Below, piece by piece: positions 1-6,158 of a stretch of DNA of 6,747 nt. The notes below the pieces were generated by a model. It was given only the letters and a program-made list of their open reading frames with translations. It had not been told where the DNA came from and did no database searches. Source of the DNA: Syntrophus sp. (in: bacteria) (lineage in GTDB: Bacteria > Desulfobacterota > Syntrophia > Syntrophales > UBA8958). The stretch covers positions 1-6,747 of the forward strand of contig DMAT01000024.1 in NCBI GenBank assembly GCA_003451635.1, in the 5' to 3' direction. Within the stretch, counting starts at the first letter, position 1; each line of letters starts with the position of its first letter. Position numbers and translations under genes: made by a program.

Positions 1-1297
1 CCCAACATCCGAATTGATTGAATTGGTGGATGTAGGAATGGGCATGCCTCGCCCCCTGACCGTTTCCTTTCCCGAGTCCAGCGCTGATCTCCCCGCCGAG
101 GGAATGTATGAGAGCGAGACAAAAAGTATGGATCTGACCAAGGACAAAGAAGGTCAGCGCCTGATCCTTCAACAGACCATCCCCGGAATCATGAAGGTCG
201 AGAAAATCTTTACGATTCATCCCGACCGCTATGGCATCGATCTCGAGGTCCGCGTATACAACCTCACGGCAACCCCCCTGAGCCAGAATGCGAGTCTCAA
301 CTGGAACCAGTACGTCGATCCCAAAGTGGAAACGGACAGTTGGAGCCACACAGGCCCCGTGGCCTTCGTCTCCAAGGATATGGAGCGGATCGAAGTCAAG
401 AAAATCGAGGGAGAAAAGGTCCTGGGACCGAGTGTCTCCTGGGGAGGTTTTGAAAGCAAATACTTTATGGCGGCCGTGATCCCCCAAAACCCGTCCCTGA
501 CCAGTTTTGCCATGTCCAAGGACAACAGAGACATGGTTACGGCCAGCCTGCGGGGACCGAAAAGCCTCATCCCGGGAGGACAGACCGGGTCGTTCATGTA
601 CACCCTCTTTCTCGGTCCCAAGGATTATTCCATCCTCAAGGCCCAGAAGGTAAATCTTGAAGACGCAATCGATTTCGGTTCGTGGCTGAAATGGCTGGCC
701 ATGCCCATGCTGATCGTTCTTAAATGGCTTTTCCAGTATGTTCACAACTACGGCATCGCCATCATTATTCTGACTATCCTCATCAAACTCATCTTCTGGC
801 CCTTGGGCAACAAGAGCTACGAATCGATGAAGCAGATGCAGAAATTGCAGCCTAAGATGAAGGAGCTTCAGGAAAAGTACAAGGGTGACCGTCAGAAACT
901 CAGCCAGGAGACCATGGCCCTCTATAAGGCCCACAAGGTCAACCCCATGAGCGGCTGTCTGCCCATGCTCATTCAGATTCCCGTTTTCTTCGGTCTTTAC
1001 AAAACCCTTCTTTATGCCATCGAACTGCGGCACTCGCCCTTTTTCTGGTGGATTCAGGACCTATCCGATAAGGACCCCTATTATATAACCCCGATCATCA
1101 TGGGCGGCACAATGTGGATTCAGCAGAAAATGACGCCCATGAGCGGCGACCCGATGCAACAGAAGGTAATGCTGTTTATGCCGATTATCTTTACTTTCCT
1201 TTTTTTGAACTTCCCTGCCGGACTTGTTATTTACTGGTTGCTCAATAACGTGATCAGTATCGGGCAGCAATACTATATCAACAAGCGACATGCTTAA
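1..1297 (+). CDS. yidC: Membrane protein insertase YidC (5' partial)
   Basis: YidC inserts and folds inner-membrane proteins, alone or with SecYEG. The frame is open from base 2 with no stop before the window edge, so the N-terminus (first membrane helix and start of the periplasmic domain, roughly 110-120 residues judged against 548-residue E. coli YidC) lies upstream; 431 residues are visible. Residues 1 to about 220 are the beta-rich periplasmic P1 domain. The conserved core follows: an amphipathic segment and first core helix (about 225-268), a charged cytoplasmic helical hairpin (about 269-313, with LQPKM and ALYKAHKVNP), then helices around GCLPMLIQIPVFF, DPYYITPIIMGG and MLFMPIIFTFLFLNFPAG. 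The groove arginine of E. coli (R366) aligns with lysine 262. The C-terminal tail after the last helix is short and moderately basic (INKRHA). It precedes jag by 18 bases with no terminator, so co-transcription is likely. The family assignment is very secure. Confidence 0.97.
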   Translation, partial: PTSELIELVDVGMGMPRPLTVSFPESSADLPAEGMYESETKSMDLTKDKEGQRLILQQTIPGIMKVEKIFTIHPDRYGIDLEVRVYNLTATPLSQNASLNWNQYVDPKVETDSWSHTGPVAFVSKDMERIEVKKIEGEKVLGPSVSWGGFESKYFMAAVIPQNPSLTSFAMSKDNRDMVTASLRGPKSLIPGGQTGSFMYTLFLGPKDYSILKAQKVNLEDAIDFGSWLKWLAMPMLIVLKWLFQYVHNYGIAIIILTILIKLIFWPLGNKSYESMKQMQKLQPKMKELQEKYKGDRQKLSQETMALYKAHKVNPMSGCLPMLIQIPVFFGLYKTLLYAIELRHSPFFWWIQDLSDKDPYYITPIIMGGTMWIQQKMTPMSGDPMQQKVMLFMPIIFTFLFLNFPAGLVIYWLLNNVISIGQQYYINKRHA

Positions 1298-1299
1298 TC

Positions 1300-1305
1300 G
1301 AGGGG
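1300..1305 (+). promoter_or_regulatory. Ribosome binding site for jag
   Basis: GAGGGG lies 10 bases before the ATG at 1316, in the 18-base gap after the yidC stop. It supports that start, which also places the Jag N-terminal domain right at the protein's beginning. Confidence 0.6.
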
Positions 1306-1315
1306 ATGGACGAAC

Positions 1316-2248
1316 ATGACCGAAATTGAAGGTAAAACCATTGATGAAGCCATAGAAAAGGCCTGTAGTGAGTTTGGGGTTCCCCGGGAAAAGCTTAATA
1401 TAGAAATCGTCTCCGAAGGGTCGCCGGGGTTTTTCGGGCTCGGCGCCAAGCGGGCAAAGATCCGGGCCCGCTTAATGTCGATTCACATGGCGGAGGAAAC
1501 CTTTGATAAACCTTTGATAAAAGTGGCCCCTGTCCAGCCGTTGGCCGATGCCGTTATCCCTCCCGTCAGAAAAGAAGGGAAACCGGTAAAACGGGAAACT
1601 GCCAGAGAACACGTAAGGGAAAACATTAAGGAGCCGGTGAGGGAAACCGCCAGAAAACCTCTCAGGGAAACTAACAGGGGGCCTGTCACTGAAATCGCTA
1701 TGGATACGGTGGGGCCCCCCCCTAAGGAACCTGTCAGAGAGCAAAATCAGGAAACAGATGATGAGCTGGCCATGAAGGCCAAAACGCTCCTCTCCGGGAT
1801 ACTGGAGCGCATGAATATCGAAGCGCCCGTGACCGCCGAGGCGCGGGAAGACGCCATTGTTCTCAATATTCAGGGGGACGGCGGCGGCCTGTTGATCGGT
1901 AAGCGGGGTCAGAATCTCGACGCCCTTCAGTATATTGTCAACAAGGCCACCAACCGGTCCGGGGAAGACAGAAAAATGATCGTCATCGATACGGAGGCCT
2001 ACCGGAAACGGAGGGAAGACGCCTTGGTATCACTTGCGGAAAGACTTGGGCAGAAGGTCAAAAAGACAAGAAAAGCTGTCACCGTCAGCCATATGAACGC
2101 CCACGACCGCCGGATCATCCACTTGACCCTGCAGACGGACTCCTCCCTCACAACAAAGAGTCGCGGCGAGGGGGAGTACCGCAAGATCATCATCATGCCG
2201 GCCAGAAGTGAACGGGAGCGGGCGGTTATCAAGCCCACAGCTAGCTAA
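1316..2248 (+). CDS. jag: Jag/KhpB RNA-binding protein (Jag_N-KH-R3H)
   Basis: Jag (KhpB) is a cytoplasmic RNA-binding protein; in Gram-positive bacteria it pairs with KhpA and affects cell-envelope growth, and its gene commonly sits next to yidC as here. Residues 1-52 form the Jag_N domain, ending in the typical SPGFFGLGAKRAKIR motif. Residues about 53-150 are a charged, low-complexity linker. A KH domain follows (about 150-225) with an intact GKRG RNA-binding loop at 195-198. The C-terminal R3H domain (about 228-295) has the signature arginine R265 and histidine H269 in RRIIH. At 310 residues it is longer than typical 200-250 residue Jag proteins, and the excess is the linker, which contains seven 8-residue units rich in PVRE-like sequence (residues 91-146). 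The stop is 3 bases before mnmE. The identification is secure; the RNA targets cannot be told from sequence. Confidence 0.95.
   Translation: MTEIEGKTIDEAIEKACSEFGVPREKLNIEIVSEGSPGFFGLGAKRAKIRARLMSIHMAEETFDKPLIKVAPVQPLADAVIPPVRKEGKPVKRETAREHVRENIKEPVRETARKPLRETNRGPVTEIAMDTVGPPPKEPVREQNQETDDELAMKAKTLLSGILERMNIEAPVTAEAREDAIVLNIQGDGGGLLIGKRGQNLDALQYIVNKATNRSGEDRKMIVIDTEAYRKRREDALVSLAERLGQKVKKTRKAVTVSHMNAHDRRIIHLTLQTDSSLTTKSRGEGEYRKIIIMPARSERERAVIKPTAS
1497..1521 (+). repeat. 11-bp tandem duplication inside jag
   Basis: The unit AAACCTTTGAT occurs twice back to back (1497-1507 and 1508-1518), followed by AAA that begins a third copy. It lies just after the Jag_N domain, in the linker. Because 11 is not a multiple of 3, the two copies are read in different frames, giving ETFDKP and then KPLIKV. 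Confidence 0.75.
1586..1753 (+). repeat. Seven degenerate 24-bp tandem units in the jag linker
   Basis: Read in frame, this stretch splits exactly into seven units of 24 bp (8 residues): VKRETARE, HVRENIKE, PVRETARK, PLRETNRG, PVTEIAMD, TVGPPPKE and PVREQNQE. The shared pattern is P-V-R-E near the start of each unit, with E/K/R at the end. Units 1-4 and 7 are close matches; units 5 and 6 have diverged. At the DNA level the common core is close to AGGGAAAC. It encodes a charged, probably disordered spacer between Jag_N and KH. Confidence 0.75.
1715..1722 (+). repeat. C8 homopolymer in jag
   Basis: Eight consecutive C follow four G, inside the sixth linker unit. Gain of one C would put a TAA stop at 1723-1725 in frame; loss of one would lead to TGA at 1773-1775. 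Either change removes the KH and R3H domains. The tract is directly visible; any biological switching is inference. Confidence 0.5.
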
Positions 2249-2251
2249 GAA

Positions 2252-3628
2252 ATGGACGATACCATTGCCGCCATTGCCACCGCCCCAGGGGCGGGTGGGG
2301 TTGCCGTCATCCGGATCAGCGGCCCACAGGCAGAAGCCATTGCCCTTCACCTCTTCCGGATGAAGAACGGCCAGCCGCCGGTCCTGGAAACCCACCATCT
2401 TTACCACGGTCACATTCTCTCCCCTGAAAGGGGAACTATCATCGATGAGGTCATGATTGCCCTCATGCGGGCTCCCCGTTCCTACACCGGCGAAGATGTT
2501 CTGGAAATCCATGGGCACGGTGGTTACCTTCTCCCCCAAAGGATATTGGCGGAGGTCATCGAGGCGGGGGCGCGTCTCGCCGAACCCGGCGAATTCACAA
2601 AAAGGGCCTTCCTCAACAATCGGATGGATCTTTCCCAGGCTGAGGCGGTAGCGGATATGATCGCCGCCCGGACCGATCGGGGACTGGAGCTTGCACAGGC
2701 GCAATACCAGGGCCGACTCTCCGGGAGTATCGAAAAGTTGCATGCAGAACTTTACGACATTCTGGCCCTTCTGGAAGCCGCCATCGATTTTGTCGAGGAT
2801 ATCGATGATCTTCCCGATGGCAAATCCATCCCGAAGCGTCTCCAGATTATTGTTGGAGATCTCAACAGGCTGGCAGCGTCATATCGAGAGGGAAAGATTA
2901 TCAAGGACGGCGTCAGCGTTGTCATCGCCGGCCGGACCAACGTCGGCAAGTCAAGCCTTCTGAACCACTTCCTGGGAGAGCAACGGGCTATTGTTACGTC
3001 GATCCCGGGCACAACGAGGGATTTTATTGAGGAACCGGTCAGAATCCATGATATCATTGTCAGATTGACGGATACGGCGGGGATCAGAAAAACAGGGGAA
3101 GCCATTGAGCAAGCGGGCATTGACTTGGTATGGCAGCGGGTGGCGGCGGACGACGCAGTGCTGATCCTCCTGGATGGCTCGGAAGAGATGATGGCGGAAG
3201 ACAGAGAAATCATTGAAAAGCTCCGAGGCAAACCGCTCATTCCCGTCGTCAACAAGGCAGATCTACCCCAGAATCTCTCTGAAGAAGAAATCTCCCGGCT
3301 CCTGCCGGGGAAAGTCGCGATCCGTGTCTCCGCCAAATACGGCAACGGCCTGGAAGAACTGGAGGAGGCTATTTACCGGCATTTCAGTCAAGACCAGAGC
3401 GATGATTCCTCGGCTCATATCATCACCCATCTGCGCCACAGGCTTGCCATTGAAAAAGCGGTCTTCCACCTCTGCGAGGCTACGGCAGGTTCAGTAAGGG
3501 GCGTATCGCCGGAATTGACGGCCGCCGACCTCCGGGACGCCCTCGACGCTCTCGAAGAAATAATCGGAAAAACGGCAAATGACATGATCCTCGCACGGAT
3601 TTTTGCCTCCTTCTGCATCGGAAAGTAA
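2252..3628 (+). CDS. mnmE: tRNA uridine-5-carboxymethylaminomethyl modification GTPase MnmE
   Basis: MnmE works with MnmG to modify the wobble uridine (U34) of certain tRNAs, using a methylene-tetrahydrofolate one-carbon donor and GTP hydrolysis; it acts in the cytoplasm. The 458 residues match the family's usual length. The N-terminal folate-binding domain spans about 1-120 (opening DTIAAIATAPGAGG, with GEFTKRAFLNNRMDLSQAEA at 113-132 leading into the helical domain). The inserted G domain shows G1 GRTNVGKS at 227-234, whose Asn230 corresponds to the potassium-binding residue; the PGTTRD loop at 252-257; DTAG at 274-277; NKAD at 334-337; and SAK at 360-362. E286 aligns with the catalytic glutamate E282 of E. 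coli, and R279 with its R275. The protein ends in the hallmark FCIGK with the conserved cysteine at 455. It starts 3 bases after the jag stop without a clear Shine-Dalgarno sequence, suggesting translational coupling. mnmG is not in the window. Confidence 0.98.
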   Translation: MDDTIAAIATAPGAGGVAVIRISGPQAEAIALHLFRMKNGQPPVLETHHLYHGHILSPERGTIIDEVMIALMRAPRSYTGEDVLEIHGHGGYLLPQRILAEVIEAGARLAEPGEFTKRAFLNNRMDLSQAEAVADMIAARTDRGLELAQAQYQGRLSGSIEKLHAELYDILALLEAAIDFVEDIDDLPDGKSIPKRLQIIVGDLNRLAASYREGKIIKDGVSVVIAGRTNVGKSSLLNHFLGEQRAIVTSIPGTTRDFIEEPVRIHDIIVRLTDTAGIRKTGEAIEQAGIDLVWQRVAADDAVLILLDGSEEMMAEDREIIEKLRGKPLIPVVNKADLPQNLSEEEISRLLPGKVAIRVSAKYGNGLEELEEAIYRHFSQDQSDDSSAHIITHLRHRLAIEKAVFHLCEATAGSVRGVSPELTAADLRDALDALEEIIGKTANDMILARIFASFCIGK

Positions 3629-3656
3629 CACTCCCCTTCCTTTAATTATTTTACTC

Positions 3657-3685
3657 TTTACAAAGGCCGTCCTTTTCAGTACGAT
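3657..3685 (+). promoter_or_regulatory. Candidate sigma70-type promoter for the two-gene unit
   Basis: TTTACA (3657-3662; five of six bases match TTGACA) is followed after exactly 17 bases by TACGAT (3680-3685; four of six match TATAAT). It lies in the only sizeable intergenic spacer, in an AT-richer patch about 100 bases before the start at 3789. This is pattern recognition only; no transcription start is known. Confidence 0.4.
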
Positions 3686-3716
3686 ATCAGGTGAAATCGG
3701 GCCAGTTGCGAGTGTA

Positions 3717-3751
3717 AATGACGGGATTCCTGGTCAAGCCCGGAATGACGG
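3717..3751 (+). repeat. Palindromic intergenic repeat element
   Basis: AATGACGG occurs at 3717-3724 and again at 3744-3751. Between them, ATTCCTGG (3726-3733) and CCCGGAAT (3739-3746) can pair with one mismatch around a 5-base TCAAG loop. The pattern resembles short dispersed palindromes I remember from many proteobacterial genomes, where spurious translation gives peptides such as PGQARNDG, as this one does. Whether it is repeated elsewhere in this genome cannot be seen from one window. No U-tract follows, so it is not a good terminator. Confidence 0.6.
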
Positions 3752-3772
3752 AAATTCTAATGCTGAGCTTTC

Positions 3773-3779
3773 AGGGAGG
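3773..3779 (+). promoter_or_regulatory. Strong ribosome binding site fixing the start at 3789
   Basis: AGGGAGG lies 9 bases before ATG 3789. It decides the start, because the same frame stays open upstream to 3603 through the repeat element and into mnmE. Only the 3789 start gives a signal peptide at the N-terminus. Confidence 0.8.
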
Positions 3780-3788
3780 CATATAACC

Positions 3789-4928
3789 ATGCACAAGACC
3801 TTGTTTTTATCTTTCCTTTTCCTGTTAATCATCCTCTCCTTTTCACCGGCTTACGGCCAGGTAAAGTGTGTTGACGCTGAAGGGGAAGCGGCAATTGTCA
3901 ACAATGATCGTCCCTCAGCGAAGATGGAGGCCATCGCCCGGGCCAAATGGCAGGCCATTGAGCAGACCGTAGGAGTGGACGTCAAGGCGGGGAGCTTTGT
4001 CTCCAATTTTGCCCTTGTCGAGGATGTCATGAAAACCCAGGTGGGGGGAGCGGTGAAGAAATTTACCGTTTTAAGCCAGGATGAAAAGAACGACGTCCTC
4101 ACCGTTAGAATCAACGCCTGCGTGGAGCCGAAGAAGGCCCAGGAGGCCATTGCCTCGGAACTTGCCCTGAACAATGGCATCGCCGTCTTCATTCCCGCCA
4201 GAAGGCCCCAGGCGGAGAGGGGAGGGTCAGTTTACGAAGAGACCAATATCCTATCGGAAAATCTGATCGGGAAGCTGACGGATCAGAATTACAAGGTCGT
4301 CGATGTCGCCCCGACCCAGGCCGTGGACGCCGCCGAGATCGAGAGGGCCGCCAAGAGCGGCAGCACCCTCGCCGTGCGGAGCATGTTCTATAAATTCCTC
4401 TCCAATATCATCATCATCGGCAAAACAGATTATACGATCTCTACCAAAAAAGGTGAAGATATTGGTTACGGGCTCTCAATGCCCTTCAATAATGTCACCG
4501 TCCGGCTGACCTACCGGATGGTGGCCCGCAACAACAAATCCGGACAGATGGAAATCCTCACCGCCGGGACGGAGCAGGGCAAAGGCATCAGGAACAATGT
4601 CGAAGACGCGGCGGCGGAGGCCCTCAAAGACGTGGCGGAGAAGATCACTCCCAAGCTTCTGGATAAGGTCGCCCACTATGTCCAGGGGAACGTCAAGAAG
4701 ATCCGGCTGCAGATCAGCGGCGTCGGCGATATTGATACGAATATGGAAATCAAGGGCATCCTGCAGAATATCGTCTGGGTCTCGGAAGTGGAAGAGAAGG
4801 AAATGGGCGTATTCATCGTCAGTTACCCGGAAAATTCCGTCTACCTGGCTAACAGCATAAAACAGAAGGGCAATTTTACGATAACTAACTTTACGCCCTA
4901 CTCGCTTACCATTAATTATCAGAAATAG
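3789..4928 (+). CDS. Secreted FlgT-like periplasmic protein
   Basis: This encodes 379 residues. It begins with a signal peptide: basic start MHK, a hydrophobic core at about 5-19, and a likely cut after AYG at 23, so the protein is probably periplasmic. Residues about 25-115 resemble the N-terminal domain of the flagellar H-ring protein FlgT: an EGEAAI strand, a long helix around ARAKWQAIEQTVGV, then GGAVKKFTVLSQ and VLTVRINACVEP strands. Cysteines 27 and 111 bracket this domain and could form a disulfide. Residues about 128-295 look like a TolB/CsgG-type alpha-beta domain (IAVFIPARRP, then ENLIGKLTDQNYKVVDV). Residues about 300-379 form a small mixed domain ending in strands. The lipoprotein gene follows after 15 bases, so the two probably act together in the envelope. 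The exact function is unknown; a flagellar role is only suggested by fold resemblance, and no flagellar gene is visible here. Confidence 0.7.
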   Translation: MHKTLFLSFLFLLIILSFSPAYGQVKCVDAEGEAAIVNNDRPSAKMEAIARAKWQAIEQTVGVDVKAGSFVSNFALVEDVMKTQVGGAVKKFTVLSQDEKNDVLTVRINACVEPKKAQEAIASELALNNGIAVFIPARRPQAERGGSVYEETNILSENLIGKLTDQNYKVVDVAPTQAVDAAEIERAAKSGSTLAVRSMFYKFLSNIIIIGKTDYTISTKKGEDIGYGLSMPFNNVTVRLTYRMVARNNKSGQMEILTAGTEQGKGIRNNVEDAAAEALKDVAEKITPKLLDKVAHYVQGNVKKIRLQISGVGDIDTNMEIKGILQNIVWVSEVEEKEMGVFIVSYPENSVYLANSIKQKGNFTITNFTPYSLTINYQK

Positions 4929-4934
4929 AAGGGA
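4929..4934 (+). promoter_or_regulatory. Ribosome binding site for the CsgG-like lipoprotein
   Basis: AAGGGA directly follows the previous stop codon and lies 9 bases before ATG 4944. It supports that start, which places the lipobox cysteine at residue 18. Confidence 0.65.
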
Positions 4935-4943
4935 AAAATAACG

Positions 4944-6134
4944 ATGATCAAACGTTTGATACTATCTGTATTCATGGTCCTTTTCATAGGCGGTTGCGCA
5001 TCGGCGCCAAAGATTGATCTGACGGCATTCGTGCCGGACAGAGAACCTAAAATAAGAATTCCGCTGGCCTGTAAATCCAAATATGACGCACCGCTGCCCT
5101 TCGTGGCGGTGACCAATTTTACTAATAACACCAGCTTCGATTATGCCAACGTCGTCCAGAGCCAGGTTCAGGGTTCGGGACAGAGGACGGCCGTGGGCGG
5201 TGCGGCCGTAGGGGTTGCGCCCGGGGCTGCCGGTGTTGTATGGGGAACCCGAGAACGCTCCTCCTTCCAGGCCAATTCCGAAACTGTTTCCCGTCAAATC
5301 AACGCCAAGCTCAGCGAGAGCATCGAAGACGGCGTCATGGATGAGATTGTCAATATGGGGGGGGCCAAGGTCTATACCCGCAAGGAAATGGACAAAATCT
5401 TTTCAGAGCAGAAATTTCAGCAGTCCGGAATGGTGGACGACGCGACCATGGTTCAGTTGGGAAAACTCAAAGGCGTCAAATACATCATCACCGGATCGGT
5501 CAATAATGTGGATCTGAAGTGGGTCTCCTACAAATCGGCAAAACAAAGCTTGGGCAAGAGCGGAAGCAGCAGCCTGCTGGCGGATATCGCCAGGGCCGCC
5601 GGAACCGCCGCCCTAGAAGCTCAGGAAGGCTGGAATATCGGCACCGAGGTCACCCTGAGGGTTCTCGATGTGGAGAGCGGCGAGGTGGTTTTATCGAAGA
5701 AGATGACGGGCACACATGTCATCGGCAAGATCCCCTACCCCAATTACGACGCCTTAATCGGCGGTATCAAGAAGTCTACCAGCAAAAGCCTGCAGAGAGC
5801 GCGCCCGGAATTGTCAAAGTATTTCCCCCTCAAGGGTTACGTCACCATGATCAAAAACAGTCCCGACGGCAAAGAGAAGGCCGTTCGGATCAGCGTCGGG
5901 GAAAAAGTGGGGATTAAATCGGGGAATGAACTCTTCGTCTATACCTTTGAAGAAATGGAAGATCCCATGTCGGGCAAGAAAGATTGCGACGTCCAGAGAC
6001 TTCCGCTCAGCCTTATCGTATCGTCCGACCAGCTGCAGCCGAACGCAGCCTGGGCCATGGTCGAGGCGAATAAACCGGAGCAGATCCGCATGATCAGGGT
6101 CGGGCAGCTTGTCGAAAGAAAGCCCCTTAAATGA
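4944..6134 (+). CDS. CsgG-like outer-membrane lipoprotein
   Basis: This encodes 396 residues. A lipoprotein signal is clear: MIKR, a hydrophobic stretch, then lipobox FIGGC with cysteine 18. Alanine at +2 suggests sorting to the outer membrane. Residues about 50-290 match the CsgG family: strand FVAVTNFTNNT, a helix with VSRQINAKLSESIEDGV, VYTRKEMDKIFSEQ, VKYIITGSV (176-185), and VTLRVLDVESGEVVLSKKMTGTHVIG (236-261), which corresponds to a membrane hairpin in the E. coli curli channel CsgG. A Gly/Ala-rich insert occupies about 77-100. A segment rich in Ser, Ala and Leu (about 200-228) stands where CsgG has its other hairpin. Residues about 297-391 form a beta-rich domain (KGYVTMI, VGEKVGIKSGNELFVYTF) that may resemble FlgT's C-terminal domain. 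Cysteines 43 and 348 could pair. A run of eight G lies at codons 138-141. No curli subunit genes are nearby, so the cargo or partner is unknown; the FlgT-like neighbour is the best candidate. Confidence 0.8.
   Translation: MIKRLILSVFMVLFIGGCASAPKIDLTAFVPDREPKIRIPLACKSKYDAPLPFVAVTNFTNNTSFDYANVVQSQVQGSGQRTAVGGAAVGVAPGAAGVVWGTRERSSFQANSETVSRQINAKLSESIEDGVMDEIVNMGGAKVYTRKEMDKIFSEQKFQQSGMVDDATMVQLGKLKGVKYIITGSVNNVDLKWVSYKSAKQSLGKSGSSSLLADIARAAGTAALEAQEGWNIGTEVTLRVLDVESGEVVLSKKMTGTHVIGKIPYPNYDALIGGIKKSTSKSLQRARPELSKYFPLKGYVTMIKNSPDGKEKAVRISVGEKVGIKSGNELFVYTFEEMEDPMSGKKDCDVQRLPLSLIVSSDQLQPNAAWAMVEANKPEQIRMIRVGQLVERKPLK
5357..5364 (+). repeat. G8 homopolymer in the CsgG-like gene
   Basis: Eight consecutive G span the end of an ATG codon, two GGG codons and the start of GCC. 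Loss of one G would shift reading to a frame that ends at TGA 5515-5517, truncating the protein inside its CsgG domain. Confidence 0.5.
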
Positions 6135-6145
6135 GAAAGAAAGAT

Positions 6146-6151
6146 GGGGAG
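6146..6151 (+). promoter_or_regulatory. Ribosome binding site for the CheB-domain gene
   Basis: GGGGAG lies 7 bases before ATG 6159. An in-frame ATG at 6144 overlaps this site and has only a weak purine run upstream, so 6159 is preferred. Confidence 0.6.
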
Positions 6152-6158
6152 AACTGAC

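Noticed and set aside
14..16. TTG as the start of yidC
   Set aside because: The frame is open back to base 2 and the visible start lies mid-way in the periplasmic domain, so the gene begins upstream of the window.
1586..1753. CRISPR-like array
   Set aside because: The 24-bp units are contiguous, degenerate and in frame within jag, with no spacers.
2030..2743. 237-codon open frame on the minus strand
   Set aside because: It lies opposite conserved parts of jag and mnmE, and its translation has no recognisable domain or good ribosome binding site; it is a shadow of the + strand genes. The same holds for minus-strand frames at 2752-3345 and 5939-6388.
3662..3676. Possible terminator AAAGG-CCGT-CCTTT after mnmE
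   Set aside because: The stem is only five base pairs and the T run is part of the stem, with no separate U-tract; it also overlaps the candidate promoter.
3603..3788. Extended N-terminus of the FlgT-like gene from a TTG at 3603
   Set aside because: The extension overlaps mnmE, reads through the palindromic repeat and would bury the signal peptide; the strong ribosome binding site at 3773-3779 points to 3789.
4944..6134. Curli secretion gene csgG proper
   Set aside because: The protein is longer than CsgG, has an extra C-terminal domain and a divergent hairpin region, and no csgA, csgB, csgE or csgF lies nearby, so the symbol is not justified.
6144..6146. Alternative ATG for the CheB-domain gene
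   Set aside because: It is in frame but overlaps the better GGGGAG site that serves ATG 6159, and only adds five non-conserved residues.
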